A stretch of DNA of 15,747 nt, from the NCBI GenBank assembly GCA_035317605.1, contig DATHGT010000201.1:1-15747 (forward strand). The letters run 5' to 3'. Position 1 is the stretch's first letter, and the number at the start of each line of letters is the position of its first letter. The position numbers and the translations under genes were made by a program. This DNA is from DATHGT01 sp035317605. GTDB lineage: Bacteria; Methylomirabilota; Methylomirabilia; Rokubacteriales; CSP1-6. The notes below the pieces were generated by a model. The model searched no databases and was not told the origin of the DNA. It worked only from the letters and a program-made list of their open reading frames with translations. Positions 7,228-13,722 of this stretch are shown in pieces.

Positions 7228-7422
7228 ATGAGTGACGGGGTGGTCGAACGACTGGGACAGCTCGAGGAAGCCGTGCGCCGGGCCGCGGAGATGCTGGGCC
7301 GGCTCCGCGAAGAGAACGATCGGCTTCGCAGGGACGTGGCGCGTCTCACCGAGGAGCGCCGCCAGATTCTCGGCCACATCGACGGCATCCTGGACGAAAT
7401 CGCGAAGTTGGGCATTGAATAG
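7228..7422 (+). CDS. Short coiled-coil protein, ZapB-like
   Basis: A 64-residue acidic/basic helical protein with an almost continuous heptad pattern from about residue 6 to 60 (leucines and other hydrophobics in LGQLEEAVRRAAEMLGRL and LREENDRLRRDVARLTEE), and no membrane segment or signal peptide. Its size and composition resemble ZapB, a short coiled coil that bundles at the Z-ring through ZapA, but coiled coils converge easily, so family membership is not certain. The main support is position: it lies directly ahead of zapA (5-base gap) and starts at ATG 7228, the base after the pheT stop, with GGGGAG at 7217-7222 as its ribosome binding site. It is probably co-transcribed with pheST and zapA. 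It could alternatively be an unrelated coiled-coil scaffold. Confidence 0.75.
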   Translation: MSDGVVERLGQLEEAVRRAAEMLGRLREENDRLRRDVARLTEERRQILGHIDGILDEIAKLGIE

Positions 7423-7427
7423 GGGCC

Positions 7428-7715
7428 ATGGCTGACGCCCAGCGGGTCGAGCTGACGTTCCTGGGGACGAAGCTCGCCGTCCGGACGGAAGCGGCGCCGG
7501 AGTATCTGCAGTCGCTGGTTCGCTACCTGGAGGACGCGGTGGCCCAGCTCCGCCAGGCGGGCGTGCGCGACGACTCGACCGCGCTCATGCTCGCCGCCCT
7601 CGACGTGGCCGACGAGCTGTTCCGCGAGCGCGAGGACAAACAGCGCGCCGCCGGCGACGTGGGCGCGCGCCTGGGCGCCCTCGTCTCGCTCCTGGAGGAA
7701 ACCACGGGATCCTGA
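7428..7715 (+). CDS. zapA: Cell division protein ZapA
   Basis: A 95-residue protein with the ZapA layout. A short N-terminal beta unit (RVELTFLGTKLAVRTEAAPEYLQSL, in two strands followed by a helix) leads into the conserved ALMLAALDVADELFRER helix (residues 52-68) and a C-terminal coiled coil ending LGALVSLLEE. ZapA binds FtsZ in the cytoplasm, cross-links protofilaments and recruits ZapB. The length is typical (E. coli 109). ATG 7428 lies 5 bases after the stop of the upstream coiled-coil gene; only a weak GGGG precedes it, so coupling is likely. As in gammaproteobacteria, the 6S RNA gene follows immediately. Confidence 0.9.
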   Translation: MADAQRVELTFLGTKLAVRTEAAPEYLQSLVRYLEDAVAQLRQAGVRDDSTALMLAALDVADELFREREDKQRAAGDVGARLGALVSLLEETTGS

Positions 7716-7720
7716 GGGGC

Positions 7721-7749
7721 TTGACGCGGGGCGGCTCCGTGGGTACACA
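7721..7749 (+). promoter_or_regulatory. sigma70-type promoter of 6S RNA
   Basis: TTGACG (7721-7726) and TACACA (7744-7749) are separated by an ideal 17 bases. The predicted start about 7 bases downstream (near 7756) coincides with the first base of the 6S RNA terminal stem, so promoter and RNA predictions support each other. The -35 box starts 5 bases after the zapA stop. Confidence 0.75.
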
Positions 7750-7755
7750 GGAGAG

Positions 7756-7936
7756 CGTCCCTGCGCTGTACGTGATGCCGGGGGAAAGTTTCAACCTCGT
7801 ATCGAGAACGGGAGCCGTCCCGAGGGCGGTGCGCAAGCCCCTCTTGAAGGGGAAGCCTGAAGCCCTCTAATGCAGGCGCCCACCTGGTGCATACCAGGTT
7901 CGAAACACCGTCGGCACACGGCAGAGGTGGGGACGA
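7756..7936 (+). ncRNA. ssrS: 6S RNA (SsrS)
   Basis: An approximately 181-nt RNA that binds the sigma70 RNA polymerase holoenzyme as a promoter mimic in stationary phase. The ends pair: CGTCCC (7756-7761) with GGGACG (7930-7935), then interrupted helices including TGCCG with CGGCA, as in the bulged closing stem of 6S. The 3' side of the central bubble holds a perfect hairpin ACCTGGT/ACCAGGT (7882-7888/7893-7899, loop GCAT) inside a GCCCACCTGG context. It is preceded by the characteristic GAAGCCTGAAGCC stretch, which matches the GAAGCCTTAAAACTGC region of E. coli 6S. Length (E. coli 184 nt), own promoter and position after zapA all agree. Exact ends are estimates. No intrinsic terminator is visible, so the 3' end is probably trimmed. 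Confidence 0.9.
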
Positions 7937-7952
7937 TTTCTCGTTGGCGGAT

Positions 7953-7982
7953 TTGACTCGCGCTCGCTCCCCCGCCTATACT
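7953..7982 (+). promoter_or_regulatory. sigma70-type promoter of the rny operon
   Basis: TTGACT (7953-7958) and TATACT (7977-7982) are each one base from consensus, with an 18-base spacer. The predicted start near 7989 gives a leader of about 48 nt before rny. The -35 box is only about 17 bases after the 6S RNA 3' end, so read-through from the 6S promoter could also feed the operon. Confidence 0.75.
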
Positions 7983-8036
7983 TTCAACTCTAACGGCTAT
8001 TTGGCGCTCACCGCACGGCCGTGGAGACGATAGATC

Positions 8037-9596
8037 ATGCTCCAAGCGTTCTGGGTCTTCGATTCGGTCCTCATCATCATCGCCTTCGTCCTGGGCGTCT
8101 TCATCTACAAGTGGCTCAGCGACAAGAAAGTCGGCGACGCCAGCGAGCGCGCGCGGCAGATCGTGAGCGCGGGCGAGCGCGAGGCGGACGCCCGCCGCCG
8201 CGCCGCTGACCTCGAGGCCAAGGAGGGCGCGCTCAAGATCCGCGAGGATCTCGAGACGGAAACGCGCCGGCGCGAGCGCGAGATCCAGCAGATCGAGCAG
8301 CGCGTGGTGACCAAGGAAGAACAGCTCGCCCGCAAGCTCGACGAGATCGACCGCCGCATGAACGCCCACGGCAACAAGGAGCGCGCGCTCGCCGAGCGCG
8401 AGGTCTCGGTCGGTCAGAAGGAAGGTCGGCTCGCCCAGGCCCTCGACGAGCAGCGGCGCAAGCTCGAGGTCATCGCGGGGCTCACCGCCGAGGAGGCCAA
8501 GCGCCAGCTCCTGGCCCAGATGGAGGTGGACGCCCGCCGCGAGGCGACCCTGCTCCAGATGAAGCTCGAGGAGCAGGCGCGCGAGACCGCCCACGAGAAG
8601 GCCAAGGAAGTGCTGGCCACCACCATCCAGCGCCTCGCCCCCGACTACACGGTGGAGACCTCGGTGTCGGTCGTCGACTTGCCCTCGGACGACATGAAGG
8701 GCCGGATCATCGGGCGGGAAGGGCGCAACATCCGCGCCCTCGAGCTGCACACCGGCGTGGATCTCATCGTCGACGACACGCCGGAAGCCGTGCTGATCTC
8801 CGCCTACGATCCGTATCGCCGCGAGATCGCGAAGCGCTCGCTCCAGAAGCTCCTCGCCGACGGCCGTATCCATCCCGCGCGAATCGAGGAGGTCGTCGAG
8901 AAGGTCAAGAAGGAGATGGAGCAGCACCTCAAGGAAGAGGGCGAGAAGGCCTGCTTCGAGGTGGGCGTCCTCGGCTTGCACCCGGAGCTGGTCAAGCTGG
9001 TGGGTCGCATGAAGTATCGGACGTCCTATGGCCAGAACTGTCTGCAGCACTCCAAAGAAGTGGCCTGGCTCTGCGGCATGATGGCGGCCGAGATCAAGGC
9101 CGACGTCAAGCTGGCCAAGCGCATGGGGCTGCTCCACGACATCGGCAAGGCGCTGACCCACGAGCAGGAAGGGAGCCATCCCGAGCTGTCGCTCCAGGTG
9201 CTCACCAAGTACAACGAGAGCGCCGAGGTCATCAACGCGGCACTCTGCGGCCACGAGAACGTCGAGCCCCAGACCGTCGAGGCCGTGCTGACCGAGGCCG
9301 CCGACGGCATCTCCGCGGCGCGACCGGGGGCCCGGCGCGACGTGCTCGAGTCCTACATCAAGCGGCTGGCCAAGCTCGAGGAGATCGCGCTGTCCTACCG
9401 TGGCGTCGAGATGTGTTACGCGATCCAGGCGGGCCGCGAGCTGCGCGTGCTGACCAAGGCCGACATGATCTCCGACTTCGACGCCCACCAACTCGCCAAG
9501 GACATCACCAAGCGGATCGAGACGGAGATGCAGTACCCCGGCCACATCAAGGTCGTCGTCATCCGGGAGACCCGCGCCGTCGAAGTTGCGAAGTAG
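8037..9596 (+). CDS. rny: Ribonuclease Y
   Basis: A 519-residue membrane-anchored endoribonuclease that starts decay and processing of many mRNAs. Domains in order: one N-terminal transmembrane helix (about 7-26, VFDSVLIIIAFVLGVFIYKW), a long charged coiled coil (about 35-200), a KH RNA-binding domain (about 208-275) with the loop GREG at 226-229 (KGRIIGREGRNIRALE), and an HD phosphohydrolase domain with H338 and the H367-D368 pair (GLLHDIGKAL). The C-terminal region (about 430-519) ends with PGHIKVVVIRETRAVE, as usual for the family. Length matches typical RNase Y (about 520). GGAG at 8023-8026 precedes ATG 8037. It is the first gene of the unit driven from 7953, and a YmdB-like gene follows after 6 bases, the same pairing as in Bacillus subtilis (ymdA-ymdB). 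Confidence 0.96.
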   Translation: MLQAFWVFDSVLIIIAFVLGVFIYKWLSDKKVGDASERARQIVSAGEREADARRRAADLEAKEGALKIREDLETETRRREREIQQIEQRVVTKEEQLARKLDEIDRRMNAHGNKERALAEREVSVGQKEGRLAQALDEQRRKLEVIAGLTAEEAKRQLLAQMEVDARREATLLQMKLEEQARETAHEKAKEVLATTIQRLAPDYTVETSVSVVDLPSDDMKGRIIGREGRNIRALELHTGVDLIVDDTPEAVLISAYDPYRREIAKRSLQKLLADGRIHPARIEEVVEKVKKEMEQHLKEEGEKACFEVGVLGLHPELVKLVGRMKYRTSYGQNCLQHSKEVAWLCGMMAAEIKADVKLAKRMGLLHDIGKALTHEQEGSHPELSLQVLTKYNESAEVINAALCGHENVEPQTVEAVLTEAADGISAARPGARRDVLESYIKRLAKLEEIALSYRGVEMCYAIQAGRELRVLTKADMISDFDAHQLAKDITKRIETEMQYPGHIKVVVIRETRAVEVAK

Positions 9597-9602
9597 TTCC
9601 CG

Positions 9603-10382
9603 ATGAACGTCTTGATGGTGGGCGACATCTTCGGCGACTCGGGCCGCGCGGCGCTGACCAAGCTCTTGCCGAAGATCCGCCAGCAACACGCGATCGACGT
9701 CGCGGTGGTGAACATCGAGAACGCCGCCGGCGGCTTCGGCGTGACCCCGCAGATCGCCCGCAGCGTGCTCGAAGGCGGCGGCGTCGACGTGCTGACCTCC
9801 GGCAACCATATCTGGGACAAGAAAGAGATCATCCCGTACATCGGCAAGGAGAACCTGCTCCTGCGTCCCGCGAACTTTCCGCCGGGGACGCCGGGCTTTG
9901 GACACATCACGGTCAAGGCCGGTCCTCATCGGGTCGGGGTGCTCAACCTCATGGGCCGCATCTTCATGAATCCGATCGACTGCCCGTTCCGCAAGGCCGA
10001 CGAGCTGGTGGCCGAGCTGCGGCGCGAGGCCCCGGTGGTGCTGGTCGACATGCACTCCGAGGCGACGTCGGAGGTGATGGCGCTCGGCTGGTACCTCGAC
10101 GGCCGCGTGAGCGCGGTGGTGGGCACCCACCGCCACGTGCAGACCGCCGACGAGCGCGTCCTGCCCGGCGGCACCGCCTACATCACCGACCTCGGCATGA
10201 CCGGTCCCATCGACTCCGTGATCGGCGTCGACAAGGACATCATCATCCAGCGATTCCTCACCCAGATGCCGATTCGCTTCGAGCCCGCCAAGGGTCCCGC
10301 CGCCCTGCGCGGCGTCGTCATCGCGGTCGATCCCGACACCGGACGCGCGACCTCGATCCGGCGCCTCGACATCGCCGCGTGA
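9603..10382 (+). CDS. YmdB-family metallophosphoesterase
   Basis: A 259-residue calcineurin-like phosphoesterase of the YmdB/DR1281 family (TIGR00282 type). The metal and catalytic residues are all present: D8 (MVGDIFGDSGR), E39 and N40 (VNIENAAGG), N68 and H69 (TSGNHIWDKKEI), H151 (DMHSEATSE), H176 and H178 (GTHRHVQTADE). B. subtilis YmdB is a cyclic-nucleotide phosphodiesterase that affects biofilm and motility switching, and its gene sits next to rny, as here, which supports a link to RNA or nucleotide signalling. The substrate in this organism is not known. ATG 9603 follows the rny stop by 6 bases without a strong Shine-Dalgarno. Its stop overlaps the folD start. Confidence 0.92.
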   Translation: MNVLMVGDIFGDSGRAALTKLLPKIRQQHAIDVAVVNIENAAGGFGVTPQIARSVLEGGGVDVLTSGNHIWDKKEIIPYIGKENLLLRPANFPPGTPGFGHITVKAGPHRVGVLNLMGRIFMNPIDCPFRKADELVAELRREAPVVLVDMHSEATSEVMALGWYLDGRVSAVVGTHRHVQTADERVLPGGTAYITDLGMTGPIDSVIGVDKDIIIQRFLTQMPIRFEPAKGPAALRGVVIAVDPDTGRATSIRRLDIAA

Positions 10383-11227
10383 TCCTCCACGGCAAGCCGG
10401 TCGCCGAACGAGTCCTGAACGGCGTGCGCGAGGGCGTCGCGTCGTTGCGCGCGCGCACGGGAATCGCGCCGGCGCTGGCCGTGGTCCTGGTGGGTGACTT
10501 CGCGCCGTCCAAGGTTTACGTGGCCAACAAGAAGCGGGCGGCCGAGGGCGTGGGCATCGCTTCCAGGGACTTCCTCCATCCCGACGGGCTGAGCCAGGAC
10601 GAGCTGCTCGGGCTGCTACGTTCGCTGAACGAGGACCGGTCGATCCATGGCATCCTGCTCCAGCTTCCGCTCCCTCAGGGATTGGATGAGGACGCTGCCA
10701 TCGAGGCCATCGCGCCCGAGAAGGACGCCGACGGCTTGCACCCGACCAACCTCGGCCGGTTGCTGACCGGCACGCCGGCGGTGTCGCCGTGCACGCCCGC
10801 CGGGTGCCTGGAGATCCTCGATCACTACGGCGCGGACCTCAAGGGCGCGGAAGCCGTGGTGGTGGGCCGTTCACGCCTGGTCGGCAAGCCGCTCGCGCAG
10901 CTCCTGCTGGCTCGTCACGCGACCGTGACCACGTGCCACACGCGCACGCGCGATCTCGCCGAGCACACCCTCCGCGCCGACGTGCTCTGCGTCGCGGCCG
11001 GGCGCCCGCACACGATCACGGGCGACATGATCAAGCCGGGAGCGTGGGTGATCGACGTGGGGATCAATCGCGTCGACACCGGCAAGCTCGTCGGCGACGT
11101 GGACTTCGATTCCGTGAGCGCTCGGGCGCACGCGATCACGCCCGTGCCCGGAGGCGTCGGCCCCATGACCGTCGCCATGCTCATGCGCAACACCTTCGTC
11201 CTCGCGGAACGCCAAGTGTCGCGATGA
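10379..11227 (+). CDS. folD: Bifunctional methylenetetrahydrofolate dehydrogenase/cyclohydrolase
   Basis: A 282-residue cytoplasmic enzyme interconverting 5,10-methylene-, 5,10-methenyl- and 10-formyl-tetrahydrofolate with NADP(H). The catalytic motif SKVYVANKKRAAEGVGI holds Y47 and K51, GILLQLPLPQ holds Q95, and PEKDADGLHPTNLGRL holds D118. The Rossmann half carries VVVGRSRLVGKPLAQLLL and the C-terminal signature TPVPGGVGPMTVAML. The start is the GTG at 10379, which overlaps the ymdB-like stop as GTGA. It gives the expected N-terminus (ILHGKPVAERVL), whereas the longer open frame upstream runs inside ymdB and is not real. There is no separate ribosome binding site, so translation is probably coupled. 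Length is standard (E. coli 288). Confidence 0.96.
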   Translation: MILHGKPVAERVLNGVREGVASLRARTGIAPALAVVLVGDFAPSKVYVANKKRAAEGVGIASRDFLHPDGLSQDELLGLLRSLNEDRSIHGILLQLPLPQGLDEDAAIEAIAPEKDADGLHPTNLGRLLTGTPAVSPCTPAGCLEILDHYGADLKGAEAVVVGRSRLVGKPLAQLLLARHATVTTCHTRTRDLAEHTLRADVLCVAAGRPHTITGDMIKPGAWVIDVGINRVDTGKLVGDVDFDSVSARAHAITPVPGGVGPMTVAMLMRNTFVLAERQVSR

Positions 11228-11237
11228 GAGCGCACAC

Positions 11238-12608
11238 ATGAGCGCCACGGCTTTGCCGGGGCGCGCCGTCCTCACGGTCTCCCAGCTCACCGAGCGGTTG
11301 CGCGCGGTCGTCGAGGAGCAGTTCCCGGCGGTGTGGGTCGAGGGGGAGATCTCGAACTTCCGCGTGTACGGCTCGGGGCACGCGTACTTCACGCTGAAGG
11401 ATGAGACCTCGCAGGTGCGGGGCGTGCTCTTCCGCAACCGCATGCGGCGGATCCGCTTCGAGCCCGGCGACGGCCAGCACGTGCTCGCGTTCGGCAGCCT
11501 GGAGGTCTACGCGGCGCGCGGCGAATACCAGCTCGTGGTCGAGCTGCTCGAGCCGCGCGGCCTGGGTGCGCTCCAGCTCGCCTTCGAGCAGCTCAAGACG
11601 CGCCTTTCCGCCGAAGGGCTCTTCGCCGAGAGCCGCAAGCGCCCGCTCCCGCGCTTTCCCCGGCGCATCGGGATCGTCACCTCGCCGAGCGGCGCCGCCG
11701 TGCGCGACATCCTGCGCATCATCGGCCGCCGCTTCGACGGCCTGTCGATCGTGATCGCGCCCGCCCGCGTGCAGGGCGACGGCGCGGCCCGCGAGATCGC
11801 CGACGGCATCGCCGACCTCAACGCCCTCGGTGACGTCGACGTGATCATCGTCGGCCGGGGCGGCGGCTCGCTCGAAGACCTGTGGGCCTTCAACGAGGAG
11901 ACGGTGGCGCGGGCCATCGCCGGCTCGAAGATCCCGATCATCTCCGCCGTCGGTCACGAGGTCGACGTGACCATCGCGGATTTCGTGGCCGACGTGCGCG
12001 CGCCCACGCCGTCGGCCGCCGCCGAGCTGGTGGTCCGCGAGAAGCGCGCGCTGATCGACGGCCTCGTCGACCTGCGCGCCCGCCTGGAGCACGCGATGCG
12101 TCGCCGTTTCGCGCGCGAGGCCGAGCGCGCCGCCTCGCTGGCCGGCCGGCGCGTGCTCACCGATCCCGCCCGGCCGCTCCGCGACTTCGAGCGCCGCGTG
12201 GACGACGCGCTTCGCCGTCTCCAGCACGCGGCCCGCGCGACCCTGCGCCGCGCCGCGCACCGTCTCGAAATCGACACGGCCGGTCTGCGCGGAGGGAGCC
12301 CCTTCACCCGGCTCGCCACCGGACGGCAGCGGCTCGTGCACGTGGAGGGACGCCTGCACGGCGGAATGTCGCGGACGCTCGTACACTCGCAGCACCGACT
12401 GGGGACCCTGGTCGGCCGGCTGGATTCGCTGTCGCCGCTGGCCGTGCTCGGCCGCGGCTACAGCCTCACGCTCAGCGCCGCCGGTGACGTGGTACGAGAC
12501 GCCGCGCACGTCGGCCCCGGCGACGCCGTCGAGGTGCTGCTCGCCCGGGGAAGCCTCGACTGCCGCGTCGAGCGGACGAAGGAGCGCGATGACCGACCTC
12601 AGGTTTGA
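11238..12608 (+). CDS. xseA: Exodeoxyribonuclease VII large subunit
   Basis: A 456-residue catalytic subunit of exonuclease VII, which degrades single-stranded DNA from both ends in repair. An N-terminal OB-fold (about 12-110) contains VWVEGEISNF and GHAYFTLKD. The nuclease domain has PRRIGIVTSPSGAAVRDIL (141-159), VGRGGGSLEDLWAFNEE (205-221) and AVGHEVDVTIADFVAD (237-252), followed by RAPTPSAAAE. A long Arg/Ala-rich helical region (about 265-400) is the expected coiled-coil arm for XseB subunits, and SPLAVLGRGYSL begins the C-terminal strand segment. ATG 11238 lies 10 bases after the folD stop, with only a weak purine stretch (GATGAGAG) upstream. The last 20 bases overlap xseB, so the two subunits are translationally linked. 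Confidence 0.96.
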   Translation: MSATALPGRAVLTVSQLTERLRAVVEEQFPAVWVEGEISNFRVYGSGHAYFTLKDETSQVRGVLFRNRMRRIRFEPGDGQHVLAFGSLEVYAARGEYQLVVELLEPRGLGALQLAFEQLKTRLSAEGLFAESRKRPLPRFPRRIGIVTSPSGAAVRDILRIIGRRFDGLSIVIAPARVQGDGAAREIADGIADLNALGDVDVIIVGRGGGSLEDLWAFNEETVARAIAGSKIPIISAVGHEVDVTIADFVADVRAPTPSAAAELVVREKRALIDGLVDLRARLEHAMRRRFAREAERAASLAGRRVLTDPARPLRDFERRVDDALRRLQHAARATLRRAAHRLEIDTAGLRGGSPFTRLATGRQRLVHVEGRLHGGMSRTLVHSQHRLGTLVGRLDSLSPLAVLGRGYSLTLSAAGDVVRDAAHVGPGDAVEVLLARGSLDCRVERTKERDDRPQV

Positions 12609-12825
12609 AGACTGCCTGACCCGGCTCGAGCAGATCGTGGGCCAGCTGGAGGCGGGCACGCTGTCGCTGGAGGATTCGCTGAAGGTCTTCGAGGAGGGTA
12701 TCGGGTTGGCGCGTCACTGCGCGAAGTACCTGGCGGACGCCGAGCGTCGCATCGAGGTGCTGGCCAAGGACGAGGCGGGCGCGCTCAGCCAGAAGCCCCT
12801 GGCCTTCACGGACGAAGAGCCGTGA
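12589..12825 (+). CDS. xseB: Exodeoxyribonuclease VII small subunit
   Basis: A 78-residue helical hairpin subunit that binds the XseA arm. The family pattern is clear: RFEDCLTRLEQIVGQLEAG (5-23), LSLEDSLKVFEEGIGLARHC (25-44) and YLADAERRIEVL (47-58), with an acidic unstructured tail. The start is ATG 12589, preceded by AAGGAG at 12579-12584, inside the end of xseA. An in-frame ATG at 12484 would add 35 low-complexity residues with no family match, so it is rejected. The stop overlaps the next gene start as GTGA (12822-12825). Confidence 0.94.
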   Translation: MTDLRFEDCLTRLEQIVGQLEAGTLSLEDSLKVFEEGIGLARHCAKYLADAERRIEVLAKDEAGALSQKPLAFTDEEP

Positions 12826-13721
12826 GCGCCTTCGACCTTACCGCCTATCTCAACGATCGACGCCAGCGGGTGGACGACGCGCTGGCCACGGTGCTGCTCC
12901 CCGACGACGCCGAACCGCCGAGCGTGCATCGCGCCATGCGCTACAGCGTGATGGCCGGCGGCAAGCGGCTGCGTCCGATCCTGGTCATCGCCGGCGCCGA
13001 GGCGGTGGGCGGCGCGGCCGCGACCGTGATGGAAGCCGCGTGCGCGCTCGAGCTGATCCACACCTATTCGCTGATCCACGACGATCTGCCCGCCATGGAC
13101 GACGACGATTACCGCCGGGGCCGGCTCACCAACCACAAGGTGTTCGGCGAGGCGGTGGCCATCCTGGCCGGCGACGCGCTGCTCACCGACGCCTTCCGGC
13201 TCATCGCCGAGAACGCCGCGCGGGTGGCCAAGAACCCGGCGCTGGTGCGCGACGTGATCGTGGAGGTGGTGGAGGCCGCGAGCACCCGCGGCATGGTCGG
13301 GGGCCAGGTGGTCGACATCGAATCCGAGGGCAAGACCGTCGCCGCGGAGACGCTCGAGTACATCCACCTCCACAAGACCGCGGCGCTGATTCGCGCCTCG
13401 CTGCGGGTGGGGGCCATGCTGGGGGGCGGCCGCGCCGACCAGCTCGCGGTCATCGGCGAGGCGGGACGGAGCCTCGGCCTCGCCTTCCAGATCGTGGATG
13501 ATATTCTCGACGTCGAAGGCACGCTCGCCGAGCTCGGCAAGTCCGCGGGCAGTGACGAGCGGAAGGGCAAGGCCACGTACCCCGCGGTGCACGGGATCGA
13601 GGCCTCCCGCGAGGAGGCCCGCCGACTGATCGGCTTGGCCAAGGACGAGCTGGCGGCCTTCGGGGCGGGCGCGGTTCCGCTGTGCGCGCTGGCCGACTAC
13701 ATCTTCGAACGGAGGTCCTGA
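12822..13721 (+). CDS. ispA: Polyprenyl diphosphate synthase, FPP synthase (IspA) type
   Basis: A 299-residue trans-isoprenyl diphosphate synthase that condenses IPP with allylic diphosphates. It has GGKRLRP (47-53), the first aspartate-rich motif DDLPAMDDDD (87-96) in the four-residue-spaced form of bacterial FPP synthases, GQVVDI (161-166), the KT pair (KTAALI, 185-190) and the second aspartate-rich motif DDILD (226-230). The residues before the first motif (YSLIHDD) are the same as in E. coli IspA, which favours C15 farnesyl diphosphate, although C20 cannot be excluded from sequence alone. Products feed undecaprenyl and quinone side chains. The GTG start at 12822 overlaps the xseB stop. 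The xseA-xseB-ispA order is common, but dxs, often the next gene, is absent and eno follows. Confidence 0.92.
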   Translation: MSAFDLTAYLNDRRQRVDDALATVLLPDDAEPPSVHRAMRYSVMAGGKRLRPILVIAGAEAVGGAAATVMEAACALELIHTYSLIHDDLPAMDDDDYRRGRLTNHKVFGEAVAILAGDALLTDAFRLIAENAARVAKNPALVRDVIVEVVEAASTRGMVGGQVVDIESEGKTVAAETLEYIHLHKTAALIRASLRVGAMLGGGRADQLAVIGEAGRSLGLAFQIVDDILDVEGTLAELGKSAGSDERKGKATYPAVHGIEASREEARRLIGLAKDELAAFGAGAVPLCALADYIFERRS

Positions 13722-13722
13722 G

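Noticed and set aside
4255..7377. A 1040-codon open frame on the minus strand
   Set aside because: It lies wholly opposite pheS and pheT, which have complete domain matches. The translation is Arg/His/Asp-rich low-complexity sequence typical of antisense frames in GC-rich DNA, with no recognisable motif.
7791..10136. A 781-codon open frame on the minus strand covering the 6S RNA, rny and ymdB-like genes
   Set aside because: It is antisense to well-supported genes and shows biased composition (His, Leu, Asp, Val) without domain motifs; stop codons are rare in this frame because of base composition.
9413..10378. A long upstream extension of the folD frame into rny and ymdB-like
   Set aside because: The extension is Arg-rich, out of frame with two real genes and has no FolD similarity; FolD homology begins right at GTG 10379.
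12484..12588. An upstream ATG for xseB adding 35 residues
   Set aside because: The extra residues are Ser/Ala/Arg-rich and lie in the xseA frame shadow. ATG 12589 has AAGGAG before it and gives the normal XseB length.
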